Shown one piece after another: positions 6,651-13,654 of a DNA stretch of 19,417 nucleotides. Source of the stretch: JAYTUJ01 sp043744615 (GTDB lineage Bacteria > Patescibacteriota > Minisyncoccia > Phycocordibacterales > CAIRYW01). The stretch is from assembly GCA_043744615.1 (NCBI GenBank), contig JAYTUJ010000048.1:1-19417 (forward strand). Reading direction: 5' to 3'. The number at the start of each line of letters is the position of its first letter. Position 1 is the first letter of the stretch. The translations under genes were made by a program, and so were the position numbers. Below the pieces are notes generated by a model. It was not told the origin of the DNA and made no database searches. It saw only the letters and a list, made by a program, of their open reading frames with translations.

Positions 6651-6769
6651 AGAAGTTTATGTAATTGTAAAAGTGCAAAAGAACTAATATCTACAACATC
6701 GTTGTGATGTTGTCAGACAGGTGTTTGTGTTGCACGCACACTCACCTTCCTAACAATATCGGTATTACA
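6651..6769 (-). other. Long leader of the PheA-like gene with hairpin and short ORF
   Basis: About 119 bp without a gene. On the minus strand there is an AGGAAGG sequence (6745-6751), then GTG codons at 6745 and 6739 that open a 10- or 8-codon ORF ending at TGA (6713-6715). A hairpin CAACATC/GATGTTG (6694-6712 region) follows directly. The ORF has no Phe codons, so a classical Phe attenuator is not supported. A TATTGT hexamer upstream could be a -10. Function unknown. Confidence 0.35.
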
Positions 6770-6835
6770 AAAAAACACTGGCCGTGGACCAGTGTTTTTT
6801 GTTCAATCAAAAAAACTTTTGGTCCTAAGCCAGTG
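6770..6835. terminator. Bidirectional terminator downstream of rplK, with alternative long pairing
   Basis: A 12-bp perfect stem (6770-6781 with 6789-6800: AAAAAACACTGG/CCAGTGTTTTTT) with a 7-nt loop ends the rplK transcript on the minus strand and works as a terminator on both strands. A second segment (6820-6835) can pair with the first: CACTGGC-CGT-GGACCA (6776-6791) with TGGTCC-TAA-GCCAGTG, 13 bp around a 3x3 internal loop. Two mutually exclusive folds are thus possible. Confidence 0.75.
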
Positions 6836-6892
6836 TGCTAAAGAAGTTAAAGTTTTTTGTAATTAATTTCATATCTGTATTTTATATCAAAT

Positions 6893-7315
6893 TTATTTTA
6901 CATCAACACCCATTGATCGTGCTGTTCCGGCGATGATATTCATAGCAGCTTCGATTGAAGCGGCGTTGAGATCAACCATTTTCTTTTCAGCAATTTCTTT
7001 GATTTGTGCTTTTGTGATTGTTCCTACTTTTTTAGAGTTTGGAGTTCCTGAACCTTTTTCTTGACCGATAGCTTTTAAGATAAGTGCAGATGCTGGTGAT
7101 GTTTTGAGAACGAAATCAAATGATTTGTCTTCATACACATTCACAACTACGGGTACAATTTCGCCCATCATTTTTGATGTTGCGTCATTGAATCGTTTTA
7201 CGAATTCACTAATGTTTACTTGTGCTTGTCCAAGAGCAGGACCAATTGGGGGTGCTGGGTTAGCTTTACCTCCGGTGATCTGCAATTTGAGCTGTTTTAC
7301 TATTTTTTTAGCCAT
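6893..7315 (-). CDS. rplK: 50S ribosomal protein uL11
   Basis: Part of the ribosomal stalk base; binds the GTPase-associated region of 23S rRNA. The 140-aa length and motifs are canonical: KLQITGGKANPAPPIGPALGQAQVNISEFVKRFNDAT at the N-terminus (proline-rich linker), then the C-terminal rRNA-binding domain with KTSPASALILKAIGQEKGSG and the ending IIAGTARSMGV. It follows nusG by 30 nt with no Shine-Dalgarno. In most bacteria rplA (L1) comes next; here a strong terminator and a PheA-like gene follow instead. Both Arg residues are CGA codons. Confidence 0.97.
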   Translation of the reverse strand: MAKKIVKQLKLQITGGKANPAPPIGPALGQAQVNISEFVKRFNDATSKMMGEIVPVVVNVYEDKSFDFVLKTSPASALILKAIGQEKGSGTPNSKKVGTITKAQIKEIAEKKMVDLNAASIEAAMNIIAGTARSMGVDVK

Positions 7316-7345
7316 AAATGTATATATTTGTATGTGGATATTACC

Positions 7346-7891
7346 TTAAATCTTCTTTACTTGCAAGAAATCAAGCTCAACTGGTGTTTCTCGTCCGAAC
7401 ATTGATACTAAAACCCTTATTTTACCTCGTTCTGTGTCAATTTCACCCACTTTACCTTCAAGGTCTTTAAATGGTCCGTCGATAATGTTTACTGCATCAT
7501 CAACCTCAAGATCGATATCGTGTTTCTTTTGGTCAGAGTTCATTCGTTTGAATAATTCATCAACTTCTGATTTTTGAAGTTGTACAGGTGTTACTCCTGA
7601 ACCAACGAATCCGGTAACTCGAGGTGTGTTTCGAACAACGTACCATGAATCATCAGTTACAATCATTTCTACAAGAATATAACCTGGATAAATTTTTTGT
7701 TCTTCTTCAACTCGCTTACTTCCTTTCATCTTTACAATTTTTTCAGTTGGAACAAGAACGTTAAAAATCCGGTCTTCCATTCCTAATGATTCGATTCGTT
7801 GTTTTAGGTTTCGAGCAACTGCATTTTCGTATCCTGCATATGTGTGGATCGCATACCAGTTTCGTTCACCGTCTATTTGTTGTTTTGCCAT
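7346..7891 (-). CDS. nusG: Transcription termination/antitermination factor NusG
   Basis: Binds RNA polymerase and modulates pausing, Rho action and transcription-translation coupling. The 181-aa protein has the NGN domain (NWYAIHTYAGYENAVARNLKQRI, then KIYPGYILVEM and the RNTPRVTGFVG loop) and a C-terminal KOW domain (VNIIDGPFKDLEGKVGEID, ending FGRETPVELDFLQVKKI). Length is normal. It lies between secE and rplK, the standard order. No Shine-Dalgarno is visible before the ATG at 7891; the preceding 31-nt gap is almost all A/T. Confidence 0.97.
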   Translation of the reverse strand: MAKQQIDGERNWYAIHTYAGYENAVARNLKQRIESLGMEDRIFNVLVPTEKIVKMKGSKRVEEEQKIYPGYILVEMIVTDDSWYVVRNTPRVTGFVGSGVTPVQLQKSEVDELFKRMNSDQKKHDIDLEVDDAVNIIDGPFKDLEGKVGEIDTERGKIRVLVSMFGRETPVELDFLQVKKI

Positions 7892-7922
7892 AATATTTTA
7901 TTAGTTTTAGTTACAGATTGTA

Positions 7923-8111
7923 TTATTTAACTCCAAGTATAAATTTTGTAAATCCGAGATGAAATACGTAGTCACAAACTGAAAGAAATACTGCAACAAA
8001 AATTGATATTGTGATTACTAAAAATGTATACGATGTGGTTACCTGTTTTGAAGGCCATCGTACATGGTTTAATTCTGCTTTTGTGTCTTGAAGATATTGT
8101 TTGATACCCAT
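7923..8111 (-). CDS. secE: Preprotein translocase subunit SecE
   Basis: Single-span SecE, which stabilises SecY in the translocon. The 62-aa protein (MGIKQYLQDTKAELNHVRWPSK...) carries the conserved amphipathic E-L-x-x-V-x-W-P-S/T motif and one membrane helix (about 26-50). I use the ATG at 8111; an in-frame TTG at 8126 would add five residues. The neighbourhood secE-nusG-rplK supports the call. Confidence 0.93.
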   Translation of the reverse strand: MGIKQYLQDTKAELNHVRWPSKQVTTSYTFLVITISIFVAVFLSVCDYVFHLGFTKFILGVK

Positions 8112-8134
8112 AAAATTTTTGGTCAATTTTAAAA

Positions 8135-8148
8135 CCCCTTTCGGGGCC
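8135..8148 (-). promoter_or_regulatory. GAAA-tetraloop hairpin with U run in the secE leader
   Basis: On the minus strand GGCCCC-GAAA-GGGG is followed by TTTT, 24 nt before the secE ATG and just after the predicted transcription start. It resembles a small intrinsic terminator with a GNRA loop and may attenuate the secE-nusG-rplK transcript or protect its 5' end. The role is inferred. Confidence 0.5.
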
Positions 8149-8158
8149 GTTAATGAGC

Positions 8159-8187
8159 ATATTACGCCTTATTTAGAGACCTGTCAA
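8159..8187 (-). promoter_or_regulatory. Promoter of secE-nusG-rplK
   Basis: On the minus strand a perfect TTGACA (complement of 8182-8187), 17-bp spacer, and TAATAT (complement of 8159-8164). The predicted start near 8152 gives a leader of about 40 nt, unlike the leaderless starts elsewhere in the window. Confidence 0.75.
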
Positions 8188-8225
8188 CCAAGAATAGGTT
8201 ACCTTTTATTGAGAAGGACAAAAAA

Positions 8226-8573
8226 CTAAAAACTTCTTCTATCACAGAGTAAGTCAAATCCCTCAAAAATTTGTTCAAGTTCTTTTTGAGTAACACAGCC
8301 TAATTTTTTTATAATTCTTTCTTGAGAAATTGTACGGACTTGATTAATAAGAATTTCAGAATCTTCTGACAAACCATTGAGTTTATTTGCTTTAATAACA
8401 AGATTACCTGCGTATTTTTTTATTTTTGTAGTGATGGGGCAAACTATTGCCACACCCGAAACAAGAAAAGCGTTTCCTGCAATTATTATTCCTGGGCGAG
8501 TTCCTTTTTGTTCTTTACCTTGAGTAGGATTAAAATCAATAAGTACAATGTCTCGTTGTTTTATTTCTCCCAT
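8226..8573 (-). CDS. MazF/PemK-family toxin
   Basis: A 115-aa protein of the MazF/PemK/CcdB-fold family, typically sequence-specific mRNA endonucleases. The N-terminus GEIKQRDIVLIDFNPTQGKEQKGTRPGIII is diagnostic, with the conserved Arg of G-x-R-P-x-I-I; ITTKIKK and LINQVRTISQERIIKKLG are the later conserved strands, including the Ser/Thr-Gln-Arg region. It overlaps the upstream antitoxin gene by 13 nt, indicating translational coupling. It ends 40 bp before the secE promoter, in the same direction. Confidence 0.9.
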   Translation of the reverse strand: MGEIKQRDIVLIDFNPTQGKEQKGTRPGIIIAGNAFLVSGVAIVCPITTKIKKYAGNLVIKANKLNGLSEDSEILINQVRTISQERIIKKLGCVTQKELEQIFEGFDLLCDRRSF

Positions 8574-8815
8574 AGTTGAATATTTTTATTATAATCACTA
8601 AGACCCTCTTGTGAGATATTTTTCCATTCAAAATCATCTCGTGCCGACGCGTATGATTTTGCAACAAAGCTTTGTTTTCGAGCATGATTCCAATTAAGAA
8701 AAGCTTTTATAATTACTTCGTTTTTAGGAATGGCTAAATCTTTAGAAGCAATATCAATAGCATTTAATATATAGGCAGGAAGTGTTGTAGTAAAGTTTTT
8801 TACATGTGTAGACAT
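8561..8815 (-). CDS. Antitoxin partner of the MazF-like toxin (probable ribbon-helix-helix)
   Basis: An 84-aa protein starting MSTHVKNFTTTLPAYILNAID. The short strand plus two-helix pattern (TTTLPAYILNAIDIASKDLAIPKNEVIIKAFLNW) fits a ribbon-helix-helix DNA-binding domain; the acidic C-terminus ends at the toxin start. I take the ATG at 8815 rather than the in-frame GTG at 8830, because that GTG overlaps the -10 hexamer. Identification rests mainly on position and on the overlap with the toxin. Confidence 0.75.
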   Translation of the reverse strand: MSTHVKNFTTTLPAYILNAIDIASKDLAIPKNEVIIKAFLNWNHARKQSFVAKSYASARDDFEWKNISQEGLSDYNKNIQLWEK

Positions 8816-8849
8816 ATGTGTATTATACACGTGTAAGATAACGTGTCAA
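8816..8849 (-). promoter_or_regulatory. Consensus leaderless promoter with palindromic operator (toxin-antitoxin)
   Basis: On the minus strand a perfect TTGACA (8844-8849), 16-bp spacer, and perfect TATAAT (8822-8827) with 6 nt to the ATG. The spacer contains the 10-bp palindrome TACACGTGTA, and related ACACATATG/CACATATGTG motifs flank it. An autoregulatory operator for the antitoxin is inferred. Confidence 0.7.
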
Positions 8850-8890
8850 TGCTAATCCGCCATATGTGTGTACCTAAAACATACAAATAA

Positions 8891-8918
8891 AAATACCCTT
8901 TTAAAAGGGTATTTTTTG
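8891..8918. terminator. Terminator of the SIMPL gene
   Basis: AATACCCTTTT/AAAAGGGTATT is a near-perfect palindrome flanked by A and T runs. It lies 20 bp after the SIMPL stop codon on the minus strand and could act in both directions. Confidence 0.7.
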
Positions 8919-8937
8919 TTTATTCAGATTTTATAGG

Positions 8938-9825
8938 TTACTTTAACTCGTACGACACTGTCACATTTGAAACCACCTTATCAGTTCCTGAAGGAAGTTG
9001 TGGTGCGATTGAAGGAGCTCCTGCCATTGCACTTTTTACTTGCATTGAATCATACATAGGACCAGGGTTACCATATGAATTATCATTATCATAAAAACCT
9101 GTTAGATCGCCAAGTTTTTTGCCAACTGCCTGAGCAACAGCTTCTGCTTGTTTTTTTGCATCTTCGATAGCTTTAGCTCGTGCTTCTGATTTGTATTTAG
9201 AAGGATCTTCGATTGAATAATTAGGTCCGTACAAATTATCGATTCCTGCATCATTAAGAGCAGAAAGAACATCAGATGCTTTTTCTTCAAGATTTTCATC
9301 TTTGTTTAGATTGTGAATCTTGATTGTAATTGTTCCTGAAATTGTGTATCCAACTTTAACTGGTTTTTGATTACAGTTATATGGTGTACATGTACCAACG
9401 TATTCTGTTTTAGGATATGTTGAAATATTTTCTACACTTACATCGTCTGCTTTTATTCCTTTTGACTTTACAATCTCGATGATTTTATTTTGTCGTGCTG
9501 CGAGTTTATCTTTAGCAGCTTTTGTAGTTGTTGCGTCTTCGGTAAGAGAAGTTGAAAATACTGCCATGTCTGGTTTTGCAGTTACCTCACCCTTTCCGGT
9601 AAAAGAAACTACAGTTGGGCCAATTGGGTATGATCCCGCTGTCTTTACAGATTTAATTGCAATGATGATTCCAACAAAAGTAAGGATTGTTAGAAAAAGA
9701 GCAAGCAAACCTAACGCTTGATAAAGCATTCTTTTAGCACATTTTTTTGATCCACATGATTTATCACATGAAGAACATCCGTTACATCCTTCTGTTGAAC
9801 AAACTTTTGTATTATTATTTTCCAT
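8938..9825 (-). CDS. SIMPL (DUF541) domain protein with Cys-rich cytoplasmic head
   Basis: A 295-aa single-pass membrane protein. Residues 1-32 hold six Cys at positions 9, 14, 17, 20, 24 and 29 (CSTEGCNGCSSCDKSCGSKKC), a possible metal-binding cluster; a membrane helix spans about 34-60; the rest is an outside SIMPL domain (VVSFTGKGEVTAKPDMAVFSTSL, then ARAKAIEDAKKQAEAVAQAVGKKLG, ending VSNVTVSYELK). SIMPL proteins are envelope proteins of unknown biochemical role, some linked to oxidative stress. Membrane topology with the Cys cluster inside is inferred from the basic residues (KKCAKR) before the helix. It lies 41 nt after folD, in the same direction. Confidence 0.87.
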   Translation of the reverse strand: MENNNTKVCSTEGCNGCSSCDKSCGSKKCAKRMLYQALGLLALFLTILTFVGIIIAIKSVKTAGSYPIGPTVVSFTGKGEVTAKPDMAVFSTSLTEDATTTKAAKDKLAARQNKIIEIVKSKGIKADDVSVENISTYPKTEYVGTCTPYNCNQKPVKVGYTISGTITIKIHNLNKDENLEEKASDVLSALNDAGIDNLYGPNYSIEDPSKYKSEARAKAIEDAKKQAEAVAQAVGKKLGDLTGFYDNDNSYGNPGPMYDSMQVKSAMAGAPSIAPQLPSGTDKVVSNVTVSYELK

Positions 9826-9866
9826 ACAAATAAATTAACCATTAAAACTAATATGGCTTAAGTATA

Positions 9867-10772
9867 CTATTTTTGTATATTGTATGCATCTAGTAGATTT
9901 TCAAATAGACAAGCAATTGTCATTGGCCCTACTCCCCCCGGAACCGGAGAAATGGCTTTAACAATGGGTGAAACTCGATCAAAATCAACATCGCCTACTA
10001 ATGTTCGGATTGCTTTTGTCTCGATTTCTTCATCAAGTTTTTTTGTTTTTTGAAGGGAGTTTTTTGAAGTAACAACATTGATGCCAACATCGACAATAAT
10101 ATGCCACGGTTTTACATGAATTGAACTAATTAATTTTGCTTTGCCGGTAGCGACAATAATAATGTCGGCGTGTGCACAAAGTTCTTTTAGATTTTTTGAA
10201 TGACTGTGTGCAATTGTCACGGTTGCTCCTTGTGACATAAGTAATGCAGCAGTTGGTTTTCCAACTAACATTGAACGGCCAATCACCAGCACTCGTTTTG
10301 CTAAAACAGAAATATTGTACGCAGAAAGCAGTTCAGAAACTCCTCGAGCAGTGGCGGGAATAAATCCTTTTATATTTGTGTTCCCTGTTAACCAATTATG
10401 AATACTTTTTGAATGAAGCCCATCGACATCTTTGTGTGGATTGATTGATTCTAAAATAATATGAGTATCGAGATGTACTGGTAGTGGCATTTGTACAAGA
10501 ATACCGTGAACATTTGGGTTTGTATTTTGTGCTTCGATTTCTTCAATCAGTTTTTTTTGTGTAATTTTTTCGGGTAACTGAATATGAATAACGTTTGCAG
10601 CAATTTTTTTACCCATTTCTTTTTTACGTTCAATGTACGCGCTTGATTCGGCATTTGTACCAACTTGAATAACAACAAGTGTTGGTTTGTTGCCTTTAAT
10701 GCGAGCTATTTTTGTAGAAAGTTCGGCAATAACTTTTTGTTGAATTTTTTTACCATCAAGAATCTTAACCAT
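9867..10772 (-). CDS. folD: Methylenetetrahydrofolate dehydrogenase / cyclohydrolase
   Basis: Interconverts 5,10-methylene-THF, methenyl-THF and 10-formyl-THF. The 301-aa protein has the catalytic Y-x-x-x-K segment (SAYIERKKEMGKK), VQMPLPVHLD, PHKDVDGLH, the NADP motif VIGRSMLVGKPTAALL, IIVATGKAKLI, and the end motif SPVPGGVGPMTIACLFEN. It starts at 10772, 21 nt after tlyA, with its own leaderless-type -10. With glyA and folA it forms the folate one-carbon set of this window. Confidence 0.95.
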   Translation of the reverse strand: MVKILDGKKIQQKVIAELSTKIARIKGNKPTLVVIQVGTNAESSAYIERKKEMGKKIAANVIHIQLPEKITQKKLIEEIEAQNTNPNVHGILVQMPLPVHLDTHIILESINPHKDVDGLHSKSIHNWLTGNTNIKGFIPATARGVSELLSAYNISVLAKRVLVIGRSMLVGKPTAALLMSQGATVTIAHSHSKNLKELCAHADIIIVATGKAKLISSIHVKPWHIIVDVGINVVTSKNSLQKTKKLDEEIETKAIRTLVGDVDFDRVSPIVKAISPVPGGVGPMTIACLFENLLDAYNIQK

Positions 10773-10784
10773 GCCAAGATAATA
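10773..10784 (-). promoter_or_regulatory. Leaderless -10 element of folD
   Basis: TATTAT (complement of 10779-10784) ends 6 nt before the folD ATG, within the 21-nt gap after tlyA. No good -35 is seen. Confidence 0.5.
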
Positions 10785-10793
10785 GCATATTAT

Positions 10794-11525
10794 CTATTTA
10801 AACCAACCCAAAAATTCTTTATTACCCGAACCACCTAAAATTGGAGAGTCGATAACTTGCACTAAAGAAAAACCATTTTGGTGTGCATATTGAGTAACGT
10901 CAGTAACCGCTTTTTGATGAAGAATAGGGTCAGTGACTACTCCTTCTTTTATATTTTCTTTTCCAACTTCAAATTGAGGCTTAATAAGTGCAATAATATT
11001 TGTATGCTCTTTTGTGAATTTTTTTAGATGAGGAAATATGTGTGAAAGAGAAATAAAAGAAACATCGATAACAATAATATCTACTTTTTCTGTAATACAT
11101 ACTTCTGCTTCTGTTGAGCGAATGTCTGTTTTTTCTAACACAACAACTTTTGGATTAATACGAAGTGACGCATCAAGTTGATCAGTGCCGACATCGACTG
11201 CAAAAACTTTTTGGGTGCCATGTTGCAATAAACAGTCGGTGAAACCTCCGGTTGAAGAACCGATGTCGAGGGCGCTTGCGCCCTCGACAGAAATACCAAA
11301 AACTTCTAGTGCTTTTTCTAGTTTTTCTCCACCTCGTCCAACATATTTTTGTTTTTCAGAAATAAAAAAAATTGTTTCATTTTCAAATTTTTCATTTGGT
11401 TTTAAAACCTTCTTTCCAGTTACTGAATCGACAAAAACTTTCCCCTCTTCGATTAAACGCGCTGCGCGCGTTCGACTCGAAACATATCCAAGCAAAACAA
11501 GTAATTTATCTACGCGTTCTTTCAT
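10794..11525 (-). CDS. tlyA: TlyA-family rRNA 2'-O-methyltransferase
   Basis: A 243-aa protein with an N-terminal S4 RNA-binding domain (ERVDKLLVLLGYVSSRTRAARLIEEGKVFVD) joined to an FtsJ-like SAM methyltransferase domain: YVGRGGEKLEKAL, the SAM motif LDIGSSTGGFTDCLL, VDVGTDQLD, the strand VDIIVIDVSFISL and IALIKPQFEVGKE with the catalytic Lys. TlyA proteins 2'-O-methylate cytidines of 16S and/or 23S rRNA. The start at 11525 has a TATAAT 6 nt upstream. Two perfect GC-rich inverted repeats lie inside the gene (11265-11288 and 11456-11472), where Arg codons switch from the usual CGA to CGC and CGT. Confidence 0.92.
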   Translation of the reverse strand: MKERVDKLLVLLGYVSSRTRAARLIEEGKVFVDSVTGKKVLKPNEKFENETIFFISEKQKYVGRGGEKLEKALEVFGISVEGASALDIGSSTGGFTDCLLQHGTQKVFAVDVGTDQLDASLRINPKVVVLEKTDIRSTEAEVCITEKVDIIVIDVSFISLSHIFPHLKKFTKEHTNIIALIKPQFEVGKENIKEGVVTDPILHQKAVTDVTQYAHQNGFSLVQVIDSPILGGSGNKEFLGWFK

Positions 11526-11537
11526 ACTATAATTATA
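11526..11537 (-). promoter_or_regulatory. Leaderless -10 element of tlyA
   Basis: TATAAT (complement of 11532-11537) ends 6 nt before the tlyA ATG, in the 37-bp gap after the MFS gene. The -35 is weak. Confidence 0.6.
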
Positions 11538-11562
11538 ACCTTACAATATTAATATCCTATAT

Positions 11563-12768
11563 CTAACCTGTTACCTCTACTGGCTTATGTAAAAATCTCC
11601 AAGAAAATATAAAACAAAGTAGTGCGAGAAGAGCCATTGTCGCACCAAAAAAGAAAGGTGCTGAAGGGCCGATTTCTTTCCACAAAATTCCGGCAATTAA
11701 AGAAGCAAAAAATGCGCAAAGCCCCACAACCATTTGATGTAATCCAAAAGCCGTTGCCAAATGATCTTCAGGAACAATTGAAGAAATATATGCTTTCCCA
11801 ACACCGTCAGTAAATGCCATGTACACACCGTACAAAGGAAAGAGTACCCATAATAATTGAGGATTTTGAACAATACCGAAACTAAAATATACAACACTGA
11901 AAATTAAAAATCCAAAAGCCATTACTTTTTTCTTTCCAAGTAAGTCGGCAATAATTCCTGCGGGAACAGAAAGAAGTGAATACGAAATGTTATACGAAAC
12001 ATACGCGAGAATCGTCATCGTCAATGTAATACCAAGTGAATTTGCTTTCAGAATTAAAAAAGAATCTGAACTATTTCCGACAGCAAATAACGCTGTAACT
12101 GCAATAAACAAAAAGAATCTTTTATCGAGATGTTTGATTGCAACTCGCTTTGAAGTTTGAATAGTTGTTTCACGTTTTTGTTCACGAATATAAAACATCA
12201 AAAGAAGAACTGCAATAACTGAAGGAATTGCACTTAATATAAAAACTCTTTTAAAATCATTTGGGTACGAATTTAAAAGCCACAACGCAATAAGTGGTCC
12301 CACAACTGCACCAAGCGTATCCATTCCTCGATGAAAACTAAAAACTTTTGCTCGATTTTCTTCAAGAGAATTTTCGGTAATCAACGCATCACGTGCAGAA
12401 GTTCGAACCCCCTTTCCAAGACGATCTGAAAAACGCCCGAAAAATACCGTATGCCACGAACGTGTAAATGTAGCAACAATAAAAAATGGTTTTGCTAATG
12501 TTGAAAGCATATACCCCGCAACAACAAATGGTTTTCTTTTTTGAGTTTTATCAGAATAAAAACCAGTGACCACTCTAAAAAAACTTGATGTTGCTTCGGC
12601 AGCTCCTTCGATCAAACCAACAACAGTAATCGGCGCTCCAACAACAGTGAGCAGAAAAATAGGAATAACTGGATACAACATTTCGGATGCAATGTCGTTT
12701 AAAAAACTTACAAATGACAATATAAAAACAGGTTTAGTGATACCAAGCTTTCTTTTGATGTAGTCCAT
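11563..12768 (-). CDS. Major facilitator superfamily transporter
   Basis: A 401-aa protein with about 12 hydrophobic helices. MFS signatures are visible: the first-loop region GFYSDKTQKRKPFVVAG (family G-x-x-S-D-r-x-g-r-r) and the conserved cytoplasmic segment GRFSDRLGKGVRTSARDALI; a matching loop in the second half reads IADLLGKKKVMAFG. The group to which this pattern belongs has uncharacterised substrates, so transport specificity is unknown. It follows the upstream membrane-anchored gene by 6 nt, suggesting an operon. AGGA precedes the ATG by 4 nt, one of the few Shine-Dalgarno-like matches here. Confidence 0.88.
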   Translation of the reverse strand: MDYIKRKLGITKPVFILSFVSFLNDIASEMLYPVIPIFLLTVVGAPITVVGLIEGAAEATSSFFRVVTGFYSDKTQKRKPFVVAGYMLSTLAKPFFIVATFTRSWHTVFFGRFSDRLGKGVRTSARDALITENSLEENRAKVFSFHRGMDTLGAVVGPLIALWLLNSYPNDFKRVFILSAIPSVIAVLLLMFYIREQKRETTIQTSKRVAIKHLDKRFFLFIAVTALFAVGNSSDSFLILKANSLGITLTMTILAYVSYNISYSLLSVPAGIIADLLGKKKVMAFGFLIFSVVYFSFGIVQNPQLLWVLFPLYGVYMAFTDGVGKAYISSIVPEDHLATAFGLHQMVVGLCAFFASLIAGILWKEIGPSAPFFFGATMALLALLCFIFSWRFLHKPVEVTG

Positions 12769-12774
12769 AGGTTC

Positions 12775-13464
12775 CTATTGTATCAGAGCGCTGTCAGGTT
12801 TAAATACTTCATGATCTATTGTCGCAGTAAACATTTTTTCATTTGTCGGTTCAGCAGACATTGGGTCGTTTGAGTTTCGTATTTTTATTCGAGCGTATGC
12901 TTGTAATATTTTTGAATCGGCACTTTCATCACTTTCATCAAGACGAAGACCCAGCACAGGAACCCTATCTTCAACAAATTGAGAACTTAAAAATGTTAAA
13001 CCTTTTTTTGTTTCTTTAAAAAGCCATAGTTGTACAAAGTTTCCAGTGCCACCAGTATTTACAAAACCGTAGGTCAAAACATACGTTCCATTAGGTCCAA
13101 CATGCAAAAGTGCAATATCGCCAAGACCAGCAAAACCTTTTAAGGTGTATTTTCCTTGATCATCTTGCAAAGAAATATCTGCTCCACCCTTAACAAGTTG
13201 AACCTCTTTTCCGTCTTCGGTTTTTATTTTTGCACTCATTAACCGATTAAGTAAATCTTTGTTAGTTGTTGCCGCAGTTACTTCGGTATTATTTGAATTC
13301 GAACGAACAAGTTCAATGTGTTGATATGTTCGGCTTGCTTGATATTCAACTAAAATAGTTTCGGTTCCAAGTTTTATGCCAACTGCAAAAATAATCATAC
13401 TTACTAAAATGGCAAGCGCGATGTGACCTTTATTGTATTCTTCCAAATTTTTTAGTTGTAACAT
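12775..13464 (-). CDS. Membrane-anchored protein of unknown function
   Basis: 229 aa. After a short cytoplasmic N-terminus (MLQLKNLEEYNKG) there is one membrane helix (HIALAILVSMIIFAVGIKLG), then an outside domain of about 195 residues rich in beta-strand patterns, such as GKYTLKGFAGLGDIALLHVGPNGTYVLTYGFVNTGG. I do not recognise the family. The ATG at 13464 is chosen over an in-frame GTG at 13497 since the GTG start would add a second hydrophobic stretch made of T-rich DNA. It is 6 nt upstream of the MFS gene. Confidence 0.72.
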   Translation of the reverse strand: MLQLKNLEEYNKGHIALAILVSMIIFAVGIKLGTETILVEYQASRTYQHIELVRSNSNNTEVTAATTNKDLLNRLMSAKIKTEDGKEVQLVKGGADISLQDDQGKYTLKGFAGLGDIALLHVGPNGTYVLTYGFVNTGGTGNFVQLWLFKETKKGLTFLSSQFVEDRVPVLGLRLDESDESADSKILQAYARIKIRNSNDPMSAEPTNEKMFTATIDHEVFKPDSALIQ

Positions 13465-13538
13465 AATAATAAAAAATAGAAATAAAAAACCAAACACGAA
13501 AAAGATATTTTGTCTTTCTATATTGTATCAAATGTAAT

Positions 13539-13613
13539 TGGGGCGACTAGAGGGAATCGGACCCTCGATATCAGTTCCACAAACTGAAGTTTTACCACTA
13601 AACTATAGTCGCC
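13539..13613 (-). tRNA. tRNA-His (GTG)
   Basis: On the minus strand the acceptor GGCGACTA pairs with TAGTCGCC (8 bp, including the extra G-1:C73 pair that marks tRNA-His). Anticodon stem TCAGT/ACTGA with loop TTGTGGA gives anticodon GTG; the T-loop is GATTCCC-type. CCA follows C73 and is encoded, unlike the two other tRNAs here. Confidence 0.93.
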
Positions 13614-13634
13614 ATGGCAACTATCTTGCCATAG
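13614..13634. repeat. Short inverted repeat at the 5' side of tRNA-His
   Basis: ATGGCAA/TTGCCAT, a 7-bp stem with a 5-nt loop, lies between the aquaporin stop and the 5' end of tRNA-His. It has no T run. It may help processing or termination; no firm role. Confidence 0.35.
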
Positions 13635-13654
13635 ATTGTTGGTTTCTCAAAATT

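Noticed and set aside
8135..8148. True intrinsic terminator ending the MazF-like transcript
   Set aside because: The hairpin lies downstream of the secE promoter and within the secE leader; it may attenuate but does not sit directly after the toxin gene.
11185..11532. Plus-strand ORF of 115 codons
   Set aside because: Antisense shadow of tlyA; no start signal and no domain pattern.
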